DNA of 16,317 nucleotides from Rhynchonema sp. JSB1_4 (GCA_030248065.1 JASAMV010007080.1:1-16317), one strand, 5' to 3'; shown: positions 8,269 to 16,160, counted from the stretch's first letter. Notes: generated from the sequence alone by a model not told the origin. Program-made: numbers and translations.

Positions 8269-9951
8269 ATGTTTCTGGTGCAAACAGTAGGCGCGCTCAT
8301 GAGGTCTGTGTCCGGTCTCGGCGGACGTGACGTCGAGTGGGATACTGATATCGGTACCTATATCTCACAACGTGAGGTCGTCAAGCGTTTCAAACGAAAG
8401 AAGATTCCCGAAGTGCCACTGAAACTGTCTCTGCTGCCCAGTCAGCCCCTGTGCGATGTTGCCAAATTACCAGACAAATCTCCGCTCTCTGATTTTTTGC
8501 CGACGCCAAGTTCATATGCCGCACAAATACACGAACCCAAGTCCGATCCCTGGGAAAATCGGTGCTTCTTGTTGGCTGAAACCTACGTGAAAGCCTATAA
8601 TGTACCGCCACCGGTACAACACGGCAGTGTGGCGAACATGTGGGCGTCACCAGTTCAGCTTGACAGTTGTACCGACTCCTTGTTTGGCAATCGGACGTGC
8701 ATTGTTAGGGATTTTGATTGTCATATCCCGTTCAATATTTCGTGGCATGGTACCAAGCCATCGTGCTCAAGACTGCCGATTGATGACTGTCAGATAGCTG
8801 GATTTTTCAAAAGGGACATGCAATACAGCTTCATGTGTGCTGATTTGTTTCCAGAAGGCTTGTTGGATATGGAGTATCAGGATGTGCCCCCCTCTCTCCA
8901 AGGACTGGTCCCGGAGTGGTGCCCACAGCTGCCCAAATACTATCTCGGTCTAAAACCCAAGGGTGTATCCTTAGAGGCCCACCCTCTGTTTCTACTCGAA
9001 AGCTGCGCAAGCTGTGAGACACCAGATCTTGGATTGGCCCCTGTTTTCGTGGTGCCCAACAAGGAGCCTTTTCGTGAACTCCGAGCTCATGTTGGTTTGG
9101 ATCGCACGTTCAGCACGACTCGTTTGTCAGCCACTGATCTGCGCTACCTGTCTAAGGCTGACCTGACAATGAACAAGGTGTGTCTCATCAGCAAACAGCC
9201 ACCGCGTTATTGTTCATATGTACCACCCAACAACCGCCCGCGCAATGCTTACCTGATGCTCTCCAACTTCACTTTTGATGCATCGACCAAGCCCGCGCAA
9301 TTGGCTTTGGGAGAACAATTCTTCTACAACATCATGCGCCCAGGTCACCCTGCTGTCTGTGGCATACGCAGTCTGTTTGCCAGGCCTATCATTCAAACTG
9401 GCGATCCTGATGCGGGTGAACCATCGTTTTTCACTCCGTCGAGTATCTATTTAGTGCCGACACGTCTGGGAGCCATGCTGGTGTTTGATTTGCGTTATTC
9501 CAAAGGCATGCCGCGCGCCTACCACGAACTCAAACTGCAATACGTTGAGCCATTATACTCACAAATGTTGGTTGCCCGGACCGTAGTGACCGGTCTACCT
9601 AGACCAGGTCACACCTTCGCTCTTGGAGTCGACCACATTGATCTAAAAGGCCCCACGTTTGAAGAAGTGGTCGACGAACTGGAAGGTTTTGGACACACTG
9701 AAGCAGCGGCGTTCCTCAGATCATTGGTTGTTTCGACAATAGCCGACAAACTTTCAATAATGCACACCAGACCACCGTTTGCCAAATACAACGGCAGAAA
9801 ACTGTGCCCGTCTTGTGGTGTTCACATCTTTAAGGACCATTATCATAGAACATCAAAGCACGGCATCAGCAGAAAGTGTCCCGTGTGCGAACAAACAGCC
9901 GCATCCCAACATGCATTGCCCGACAGTACCAAGTGCAAGTTCGCCTTGTAA
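8269..9951 (+). CDS. Unknown protein B, long member of the A/B/C family with C-terminal zinc finger
   Basis: At 560 residues this is the longest member of the element's own paralogous family. Residues 1-90 are an extra N-terminal region with a basic patch (39-45, KRFKRKK). The shared core runs from about 95 to 475: FVVP (260-263), [HV]GL (275-277), N-F-T-F (333-336), LALGEQFFYNIMRPGHPAVC (345-364), YLVPTRLG (394-401), DLRY (407-410), GMP..Y (413-418), TGLPRPG (441-447), VVDELEGFG (467-475). The C-terminus adds a Cys/His module: C513, C516, H519, H524, H526, H531, C537, C540. This could form a C2H2-like finger plus a CPxC knuckle, suggesting nucleic-acid or protein binding. No signal peptide or membrane span is evident. 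ATTAAA lies 13 bases after the stop. The function is unknown; the paralogy to the 3175 protein is strong. Confidence 0.88.
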   Translation: MFLVQTVGALMRSVSGLGGRDVEWDTDIGTYISQREVVKRFKRKKIPEVPLKLSLLPSQPLCDVAKLPDKSPLSDFLPTPSSYAAQIHEPKSDPWENRCFLLAETYVKAYNVPPPVQHGSVANMWASPVQLDSCTDSLFGNRTCIVRDFDCHIPFNISWHGTKPSCSRLPIDDCQIAGFFKRDMQYSFMCADLFPEGLLDMEYQDVPPSLQGLVPEWCPQLPKYYLGLKPKGVSLEAHPLFLLESCASCETPDLGLAPVFVVPNKEPFRELRAHVGLDRTFSTTRLSATDLRYLSKADLTMNKVCLISKQPPRYCSYVPPNNRPRNAYLMLSNFTFDASTKPAQLALGEQFFYNIMRPGHPAVCGIRSLFARPIIQTGDPDAGEPSFFTPSSIYLVPTRLGAMLVFDLRYSKGMPRAYHELKLQYVEPLYSQMLVARTVVTGLPRPGHTFALGVDHIDLKGPTFEEVVDELEGFGHTEAAAFLRSLVVSTIADKLSIMHTRPPFAKYNGRKLCPSCGVHIFKDHYHRTSKHGISRKCPVCEQTAASQHALPDSTKCKFAL

Positions 9952-9963
9952 TGTGTCCTCGGC

Positions 9964-9969
9964 ATTAAA
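9964..9969 (+). terminator. Candidate variant polyadenylation signal ATTAAA after protein B
   Basis: The second commonest animal poly(A) hexamer lies 13 bases after the stop of the 8269 gene and is followed by a T run. It is only a hexamer match. Confidence 0.3.
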
Positions 9970-10095
9970 ATTTTTTGTTAGCTGTGGGTGCGCGCCTCAT
10001 ATAAGTACATATTCGGCACATTAACCTGTTTTGTTGATCTTTTTGGTTTATTCATTGCGTGTCGTTGAAATTTTGTGCATTCCTCCCTTTTGGTT

Positions 10096-10315
10096 GGAAA
10101 TTTATGTCCGAATTTTGAATCGTTTTGTGTGGATCTTTGAAGATTTTCGTGGAAATTTATGTCCGAATTTTGAATCGTTTTGTGTGGATCTTTGAAGATT
10201 TTCGTGGAAATTTATGTCCGAATTTTGAATCGTTTTGTGTGGATCTTTGAAGATTTTCGTGAAAATTTATGTCCGAGTTTTGAATCGTTTTGTGTGGTTC
10301 TTTGAAGATTTTCGG
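10096..10315 (+). repeat. Four tandem copies of a 55-bp repeat
   Basis: The units are 10096-10150, 10151-10205, 10206-10260 and 10261-10315. The first three are identical by eye. The fourth differs at four bases and is followed by a further partial match. Each unit begins GGAAATTTATGTCCG. Perfect identity of three copies means recent expansion or active homogenisation. Tandem repeats of this kind serve as enhancers or origins in several large DNA viruses, but a plain minisatellite is equally possible. Confidence 0.95.
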
Positions 10316-10342
10316 AGTTTTGCTTGAGTTCTCGCGGCAACT

Positions 10343-10432
10343 TTAAAATTGAAGAAAATTATACCAAAACACAAAAAAAATATTAAAAAATAATAATAAA
10401 CAAAAAAAATTTTATAATGCCAAAACATAAAC
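10343..10432. other. A-rich, nearly G/C-free tract next to the 55-bp repeats
   Basis: About 90 bases made almost wholly of A and T, with A dominating the + strand (runs of 6-8 A). The rest of the spacer is T-rich, so the bias is reversed here. It would melt easily and sits 28 bases after the tandem array, as in origins built of iterons plus an unwinding element. A retroposon poly(A) relic is the alternative. Confidence 0.55.
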
Positions 10433-10835
10433 AGTGTTGAAAATTTGTACAGATTGCTTATGTGCTGTCTTTTTCATGGTTCCCGTTTGCTTCCTTTACA
10501 TCATCAGTGTACAGGCACAGATCTACCGTATAATGCATATATGTATGTATACATATTTGCGGCGTTTCTTGCACTTGCCGCCTGATTATTCATGTACAGG
10601 TATTTTCCCAACCAACTTGAAAATGGGTTGGCTCTGGCCGATTTAATGGGTCTTTGCCGTCATTAACTCTCCTTTTATTCAGTTCGTGACTTGTATTTTG
10701 GCGGTTAACTGTTACCTGACACACTATAAGGTGCAGCTACGTGTTCCGCTTTGGTTTATGTTCTTTTTTTTGCCGCCGCATTCTTAGCTTCTGACATGTA
10801 TATATTTACGGCTCGCGCTACCGTAACCCAACCGT

Positions 10836-10893
10836 ATACGCACATGTACGTACGTATATACATACATACCATGCAAGTACGTACACATACACA
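10836..10893. repeat. TACG/TACA microsatellite-like stretch
   Basis: This is an interrupted run of TACG, TACA and TATA tetramers, with internal self-complementary parts such as GTACGTAC. Similar interrupted runs occur at about 10530-10552, 7598-7632 and 14363-14440. Such sequence is common in invertebrate intergenic DNA. Confidence 0.6.
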
Positions 10894-10979
10894 TGTTGGT
10901 TATCCCTTGACTTCGAGTTTTTATTTTTGAGTATGTACAGAAATTTCATTTCGTCTGATTATCAATTTGCATTCTGATC

Positions 10980-12113
10980 ATGCTTGCTGCCGTCAGTCGT
11001 CTCAGAAAAGACACCAATGCTCGCAGCCAACTTGTAATGCGCAGATACAAATTTGTGACATATGACAGCATCCAGACCAATCACAGCTTGTTTTTGGAAC
11101 GTTGCGAGTACGCCGCTCTCGAGATGTGCATGACCGGATTTGCCGTACCCGTACCTGAACACAATCCATACAGTGACTACTTCAGTGCTCTTGTGCATCA
11201 GCTAGTACATACGGCAATCCATCATCAGACGCTGAATGATGACACACAACCCGTGAATGAACTCATGCGCTTCCTGTCAGCCATCACAAAGCAGCCATGT
11301 GCCTTGCCTCGCCCTCCGTTTTCAGAAAAGGGGGTTCGAGTCTACACTCAATATGTGATTGGAGATCCAACCAACACCATGTCATTCCTTGATTTCATGA
11401 AATCCAGCGCTGTGTTGCAATACATAGGCCAGTCTCAACCGCCTACCATCTTTTCGGACTTGTTGCCTCGCCAGAGATGTGTGCTTGTCATGAGTTCCAC
11501 TGGAGTCGAGGTCGTTTCATGCGTTCGGTTCATGACAAATTTGTTATCCAATCTCCATGTCTACTTTGCTGAGAGACCTGATGTTTCATCGTCTTGCACA
11601 TTGTATTATGTCGCCGCTGCCCTGCAGTGGTATGTCAGGCGCACCAAAGTTGCGATGCCGGCCCTCTCGACCATCTTACAGTTTTCAAACAGTAATCTCA
11701 CAAATTGGCATCACCTTGTGTCTGACGCATACTCAATGAGCGGGGACGATCCCTTTAGTCGGGTTCTGGCATTGAAAGCGCTTCATGAACTGTTTCTGCC
11801 ACTCTCCCGTTCCCATCTTGATGTTCATGGCGTCTGCGAGTCAGATATGGCAAGTTTTTTGGATCAACTGCCGTCACTCATCACTTGTGATTCGACCAAG
11901 CCATTCACCCTCTCTTGGATGTTGAGCGCTAACATTTTGCCCTCCTCCCCCTGTTCTAACGTCTATCGCTGCGCCACCAAGGCAATCGCTGATGAAACAT
12001 CAGCTGATCATCAGTCCAGCGCCCAGCCAACACTGAGTCTGACAGAGCATCAACAGCGTAAAAACATGCGTAGGCGCAAGCGTCACAAGGCAAGCAAGCA
12101 TGACCAGAAATGA
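10980..12113 (+). CDS. Unknown protein D with basic C-terminal tail
   Basis: A 377-residue protein of no family I can name. It has no signal peptide or clear membrane span. The last 20 residues are strongly basic (MRRRKRHK at 363-370), a likely nuclear signal or nucleic-acid-binding tail, preceded by a low-complexity Ser/Gln/Thr linker (340-358). A tentative likeness to the A/B/C family can be seen: VIGD (126-129), QYIGQ (147-151) and C167-V-L.....G175...V179...R183, the last with the same spacing as CFLLPTRVG...V...R in the 3175 protein. However, about 200 residues follow the motif, more than in the relatives, so homology is unproven. The start is the ATG at 10980, with no competing upstream start in frame. 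It is followed after 233 bases by protein E on the same strand. Confidence 0.82.
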   Translation: MLAAVSRLRKDTNARSQLVMRRYKFVTYDSIQTNHSLFLERCEYAALEMCMTGFAVPVPEHNPYSDYFSALVHQLVHTAIHHQTLNDDTQPVNELMRFLSAITKQPCALPRPPFSEKGVRVYTQYVIGDPTNTMSFLDFMKSSAVLQYIGQSQPPTIFSDLLPRQRCVLVMSSTGVEVVSCVRFMTNLLSNLHVYFAERPDVSSSCTLYYVAAALQWYVRRTKVAMPALSTILQFSNSNLTNWHHLVSDAYSMSGDDPFSRVLALKALHELFLPLSRSHLDVHGVCESDMASFLDQLPSLITCDSTKPFTLSWMLSANILPSSPCSNVYRCATKAIADETSADHQSSAQPTLSLTEHQQRKNMRRRKRHKASKHDQK

Positions 12114-12346
12114 GCTATTCTCATGGATCTTTATTTTATTGTGAATTTAGCAACCTTTTTGTGTTCTATTGCAGCGCTCGAATGTTCAGTCCATTCATTA
12201 TCCACACCGACTTCCGTATGCATTCTACCACACCCACTGTTGCAATTAACAATCTTGCAGTCATTGGTTCACTCAAACTGGGTTAGCAGCAGTCTTTGGT
12301 TGTCTGTTTGTTCTCTTGTTTGCATAATTCTTTTGTTGTGTTCGTT

Positions 12347-13012
12347 ATGTCGGAGCTTGACTTGTCCAAGCTGTCGATCAACTCTCGTTTATTTGATGTT
12401 CCATATTTGCGCGTTCTCACCTGTCAACTCTCGAAATCTGTAATTGATAAGGGTACCCAAGGCGCCACACAGCTAGCAACGTACTACAAGCTCTGTATCC
12501 TGACTAAAGTAGTCTACAACTTTATTTTGCCTATTGGAGACTCTTGTCCCTACTCAAACACCGATGTCGATAGTGCCAAGTGCTGTGAACTGTTCAAAAT
12601 GGCTAAAGTAGTGCAAACCAATTCGACTAACCACCCCCCAGTGGAACTCTACATTCACGCCTTGCTGTTCAGTTTTCAAGTTGCAAACCAAATGTTTATC
12701 GACCGTGACCCCTCTTATGAGTCTGAGTTTCGGCAGCTTTTGCTCAAACACACCATCAAAAAGGGGGAGAAGTTTTGCATCGATACCCCATTCAGTTGTT
12801 GCTCGACTCAGAACGGATTGTGGCCTGACGAGCTTAAGGGATTCCCGAGTGGTGAACAGAACGCTGGATATGTGTTTCTCACTTTTGTCGATAAAGAGCA
12901 AGAACCAGCAACCTTTTTGGCAAGAGCAGACGAGGAGAACGTTGCAAAACTGAACCACCTCAGTCTCAAAGCACCGGCTGACCAAGACGAGGATGGCGTT
13001 TCCGCCGACTAA
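12347..13012 (+). CDS. Unknown protein E with acidic C-terminal tail
   Basis: A 221-residue soluble protein, counted from the ATG at 12347; the frame extends upstream to a TTG at 12296, but that part is pyrimidine-rich leader. No known domain is recognised. Cysteines are scattered (26, 50, 67, 79, 80, 144, 151, 152) without a metal-site pattern. Residues 210-221 are acidic. One stretch, LTF-x-DK at 178-183 followed by P187 and T189, resembles LTFNDKTQP in the 3175 protein, but nothing else aligns convincingly. It is the second gene after protein D on the same strand, with its own AATAAA about 260 bases after the stop. Function unknown. Confidence 0.78.
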   Translation: MSELDLSKLSINSRLFDVPYLRVLTCQLSKSVIDKGTQGATQLATYYKLCILTKVVYNFILPIGDSCPYSNTDVDSAKCCELFKMAKVVQTNSTNHPPVELYIHALLFSFQVANQMFIDRDPSYESEFRQLLLKHTIKKGEKFCIDTPFSCCSTQNGLWPDELKGFPSGEQNAGYVFLTFVDKEQEPATFLARADEENVAKLNHLSLKAPADQDEDGVSAD

Positions 13013-13454
13013 ATACTGCTAACCCAATATTGACTTTTCGCTTAGATTGCACTCAATTCCTCTTCGTTTTCATTCGCATGGCAAGCTAAGGCGTTCATTG
13101 GCCGACTCCGCCTATCTTTTCCAGTCGTCACTACATACGCCGTTGTGGTTGGGTCTGCGCTGGCTTATGTGCTTACACTGTGTATGTACAGTATACTTGA
13201 CTCTCAAATAATGCCTATTTCCAGAATGTTTTGTTTTGCGCCCGAGTTGAGTAATTGTGATTTTCCCACTTAAAATAAACTTGTGTTTTCGTCATGTCCT
13301 CATTGAACTGTGTATACCAACTTAAGTTCTGAGTGTTGTTGAAATTTTCTCTTTGTTTTCGTTTTTAATTGTTTCGTATTACGGTCAATGTCCTAAATTG
13401 GAGCTGACCTGTCATTCTCGAATTCACAAAACCTTTTGTTTGGACCCTAACTCG
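13013..13454. other. Non-coding spacer between protein E and the retropepsin-like gene
   Basis: This spacer is T-rich on the + strand. It holds an ATGTACAG motif followed by TATAC near 13185 and an AATAAA at 13274. The frame of the next gene is open back to 13326 but has no ATG before 13455. No other gene is seen. Confidence 0.45.
13274..13279 (+). terminator. Candidate polyadenylation signal AATAAA after protein E
   Basis: A canonical hexamer 261 bases after the stop of the 12347 gene, followed by a GT- and T-rich stretch as expected downstream of a cleavage site. Confidence 0.4.
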
Positions 13455-14237
13455 ATGTCCCACACTAAGTATATAGCCAAAATTGGAAATAAACCACCTT
13501 ACCTGCCTAACCCTCAATTTACCTTGCCCGATCAGTCACTAATCTGGGTTGAGATCCGGGTTAATTCCAAACCAGCCGTCGTTGCGATCGACCCTCTGGC
13601 AGCCTACTCTTGCATTACGGCTGACTTTTGGCACACCCATCGTATATCGGACTTCTCTCCCTGTGAGAACAAGGTGATAGTCGAGCCGGAGGTCTTTGCA
13701 AATAAGCCAGAGCACCCGGCTTTCGTGTTTGGTTGGTCAAAATTGGATCTTTTGGTCAGCACTAACCCAGTGAGTACTGAGGTATTTGTGTGTCAATTGA
13801 CCAAGATCGATGTTCATTGTCCTCTTATGATCATAGGACAGGACATCCTGAGGCGGTTGCCCATTTATCACCGAATTCATGGTTGCGTTCTATTCTCTAA
13901 TGATTCCGAGATGAACACGCAACCGTCCCCAGCTGACGCTGCCACTCACGTTGCCGGCCGACTACGGTTTGCCCCAGAATTGGAGGGTGAAGTACGCTCG
14001 TTATGGCATAATGTCATTGTTGCACTGCACCGAGCTCGGTATCCGTTTGAGCCACGGGGAGATTTGGACACGTACGATTTCCTCTTGTTTCAAAAGGATC
14101 ATTTTAGGCGTCGTCTCAAGTCAGCGTCAGTCTTTGCTGAATTTAAATGGGCTGGATGGTTGATCAACGAGGCTGTCTACATAAGACCTTTAGGATCGGG
14201 CAGTGTAGAAGAGGGTGAGGTGGTATTGGATGATTGA
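13455..14237 (+). CDS. Retropepsin-fold protein with altered active site (DPLA for D[ST]GA)
   Basis: A 260-residue protein from the first ATG in frame. Residues 30-150 read like a retroviral-type aspartic protease: a first strand pair VEIRVNSKPAVVAI (32-45), then D46-P-L-A-A where the catalytic D-[ST]-G-A is expected, then a hydrophobic S-C-I at 52-54. Later comes LMIIGQDIL (124-132), the equivalent of the I-[IL]-G-x-D-x-L helix signature, with a following GCVLF strand (143-147). The catalytic Asp is kept but the flanking T/S-G is lost, so peptidase activity is doubtful; a structural or regulatory pseudoprotease is as likely. Residues 150-260 are a separate unknown domain with a basic patch (218-222) and an acidic tail (252-260). 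AATAAA signals lie about 72 bases after the stop. The fold call rests on motif order, not on a search. Confidence 0.6.
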   Translation: MSHTKYIAKIGNKPPYLPNPQFTLPDQSLIWVEIRVNSKPAVVAIDPLAAYSCITADFWHTHRISDFSPCENKVIVEPEVFANKPEHPAFVFGWSKLDLLVSTNPVSTEVFVCQLTKIDVHCPLMIIGQDILRRLPIYHRIHGCVLFSNDSEMNTQPSPADAATHVAGRLRFAPELEGEVRSLWHNVIVALHRARYPFEPRGDLDTYDFLLFQKDHFRRRLKSASVFAEFKWAGWLINEAVYIRPLGSGSVEEGEVVLDD

Positions 14238-14308
14238 TCGCTATTTGATTTTCGCTAATTTACAACAATTTTTATCGCTCCATAAATTTCAACCCTGATT
14301 TCGCCACA

Positions 14309-14319
14309 AATAAAATAAA
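14309..14319 (+). terminator. Overlapping candidate poly(A) signals after the retropepsin-like gene
   Basis: Two overlapping AATAAA hexamers (14309 and 14314) lie 72-77 bases after the stop of the 13455 gene. Confidence 0.45.
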
Positions 14320-14605
14320 CGCAGTTCTTAATTTCAAAAGGGTAATGATCGGGCGTAAAACATACATACTTTGCTTCTCAAGTCCATTTATTCTACAGAC
14401 ACAATGTACATACGCATATATACATAGGCATATACATGTGTATGCGCAGACGCACACGGCCACCTATGCGCAGACCCAGCCTGCAGCTTCTCTGTTATCT
14501 ATTTGACTCACATATTGGACCGCACCTGTATTGTTTTCCGCTCGCCTTGGGATCCTCTTTCCCCTTGTACAGTCAATTTCTAATTAGCTGCCGTACGGTC
14601 AGAAG

Positions 14606-14767
14606 CGCCCCTTGGTTGAACTCGGGTTCTGAGCCAAAAATCAGCGTTTGAAACATTTTAACAACAGTCACGCGTACTGTTGGCTAGCCAGCCAGACAGC
14701 TGCGCGCGATGTTGCGAAACTGCGTGGTTGGTATCCGGGCTCAGAACTGGACATGAACCATGGGGCG
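14606..14767. repeat. 162-bp imperfect palindrome / long stem-loop
   Basis: The outer arms 14606-14635 and 14738-14767 pair at 24 of 30 positions, with a perfect 10-bp block GTTCTGAGCC / GGCTCAGAAC on the inside. The centre of symmetry (about 14686) falls on the exact 10-bp palindrome TGGCTAGCCA at 14681-14690. Between them, parts such as ACGCGTACTGT and ACAGCTGCGCG also pair with bulges. The whole could fold as one long hairpin. Candidates are a hairpin RNA, a small transposon remnant or a replication structure. Confidence 0.7.
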
Positions 14768-15109
14768 TGTTTTGCTGTGGGGCGACAGATTTGAACGTTT
14801 GCTGTGTTAAGTCATGCAGTTGTATTTTTGATGACCACTCATTAACTGTTATAAATCATTTTTACCAATTGGGCATCTGTAGCTCAACTATTTCTGTTCC
14901 ATTCCTATAGCATGTACAGCCTTCCCCAGTATTTTACAAATTTGAGTGTTTCTGTGCCTTTTATCCCTTATCCTGTAGTATGTACATAAGCTCATTGTTT
15001 GTGCATAGCCTCATTGGTCGCAATTGTCCATTTCAGTGCTAATTGTCGTTGACCCTAGTGGTGGCGACTTGTCATTACCGAAGCCACAATTATAACTGTT
15101 AATTATATA

Positions 15110-15643
15110 ATGGTAAATCACCGTCGTTTTACGCGCCGTAAACGCAGCAATACCGCGCTCAGATGGAACAAGTACGTACCGATGAAGCAGACGGGCATGA
15201 AATTCTATAGGAAGGACGAACGTTTCGCCTTTTTGTCATGTCCTGAGCAAATGGCCGTCAAGCGTTGTACACTCGCCGGTCGCGAAATGTGGGGGCTCTT
15301 TTCGAATGTTGCTCTCAAAGCGGGCACTCTGTTCGGCCCTTATGGCGGAATTGTCATGCGTCGACCCAACCAGCGCCAGTACGAAGGCTTTGACTTTTCG
15401 CTCGAAAACGACGATGGGTCAACCTCTCACCTGCGCGGGTACAACTGCAGTGAAACCACATTCTTGCGCTTTGCTAATACCCGCAAGCGCAAACACTTGT
15501 GCAACGCAGTATTCACGCGTGAAAAAACCAAGCGCGGTCGGTACGCTATTTACGCATTGTTGACCAAGATGGTACCGGCCAACAGTCAGATCTTCGTCTT
15601 TTATGGCAAAGATTACAACACGATTGTCAAGACCATTAAGTAA
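15110..15643 (+). CDS. SET-domain protein, PR/PRDM-like, candidate lysine methyltransferase
   Basis: A 177-residue protein likely to transfer methyl groups from S-adenosylmethionine to lysine, or to act as a catalytically weak PR-type domain. Residues 1-20 are strongly basic (HRRFTRRKR at 4-12), probably nuclear targeting or nucleic-acid binding. The SET core spans about 50-170: WGLFS and A-G-T-LFGPYGG (61-80), the latter very like the FGPYEG motif of PRDM proteins; LRFANTRKRKHLCN (119-132) at the cofactor/knot position, where classical SET has RF-x-NH-x-C; and the closing VPANSQIFVFYGKDY (155-169) with Tyr166. No post-SET Cys cluster is present. The NHSC signature is missing, as in PR domains, so activity is uncertain. 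Small viral SET proteins exist in chloroviruses, but this one looks nearer to animal PRDM domains, suggesting host capture. Confidence 0.8.
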   Translation: MVNHRRFTRRKRSNTALRWNKYVPMKQTGMKFYRKDERFAFLSCPEQMAVKRCTLAGREMWGLFSNVALKAGTLFGPYGGIVMRRPNQRQYEGFDFSLENDDGSTSHLRGYNCSETTFLRFANTRKRKHLCNAVFTREKTKRGRYAIYALLTKMVPANSQIFVFYGKDYNTIVKTIK

Positions 15644-16160
15644 TCTATCCACCACTTAATACTGTTCGTCATCTCTAATTTTGCCTTGTTCTGTAGTGCT
15701 ATGTAAATATTCCCCGTGTCATTTTACGCTTGTCAAACCTTCACCACGCGCGCTAGTTCCAATCGGTTCTTGTCACTTGTGGTGACTAGTGTCATATACA
15801 ATGCACATTCAATTGATTGTTGCGCTCATAATTATTTAGAATTTTGCCGTTACACATTACATTCTCTCATATTGGGTTTGATGTTTCAATAATTATGTTC
15901 CATTCTAAGCCTTGGGTGTTTGCCATTCCTTCGTTTTGCTTGAATTTTACTTGGGGCCTTAATTTGTTAAATGCAGACAATATGAGTTTTGATCAATTAT
16001 CGTTCTTGTTCTCAGTGCTGGTTTAGTCTATTCACTACATAATCGCTCAAGCAACTGTTCACCCCTGTACATAATGGGTAAATTTGGGACTCAACTAAAA
16101 ATGAAGGCATTGGTCGAGACTGCTTTTGCCGCTTTACAGACACATTAAACGGTCATAATC
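15644..16160. other. Non-coding spacer before the last gene, with a 24-codon upstream ORF
   Basis: No conserved gene is seen. The region is T-rich on the + strand. A TGTACA motif at about 16066 is followed directly by a 24-codon ATG frame (16074-16148) that ends 12 bases before the next ATG. It begins Met-Gly-Lys and could be a regulatory upstream ORF or chance. Confidence 0.4.

Larger units (their letters stand above)
9952..10979. other. Long non-coding region carrying tandem repeats, A-rich tract and microsatellite
   Basis: This is the longest gene-free stretch of the window. From left to right it holds a candidate ATTAAA, four 55-bp tandem repeats, an A-rich tract (10343-10432), and TACG/TACA microsatellite around 10530-10552 and 10836-10893. 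It also contains several TGTACA palindromes. I find no credible coding frame; the 70-codon frame at 10434 begins with TTG and crosses microsatellite. Confidence 0.5.
14238..15109. other. Non-coding region with microsatellite and long imperfect palindrome
   Basis: An 872-base spacer before the SET-domain gene. It contains paired AATAAA signals, TACATA/GTATGCGC microsatellite with an 11-base direct repeat (14441-14451 and 14465-14475), a 162-bp imperfect palindrome, and ATGTACA motifs near 14911 and 14980. A 71-codon ATG frame at 14436-14651 begins inside the microsatellite and has no motif, so it is not called. Confidence 0.5.

Noticed and set aside
12123..12443. 106-codon ATG frame with hydrophobic, membrane-like translation
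   Set aside because: It overlaps the start of the better supported gene at 12347 and its hydrophobicity comes from pyrimidine-rich leader sequence; no motif.
12554..12985. 143-codon minus-strand frame inside protein E
   Set aside because: Antisense to the 12347 gene and of no recognisable family. Protein E itself is unknown, so this is rejected on strand context and start-codon position only.
14436..14651. 71-codon ATG frame in the spacer before the SET gene
   Set aside because: It starts within microsatellite, runs into the palindrome arm and shows no motif.
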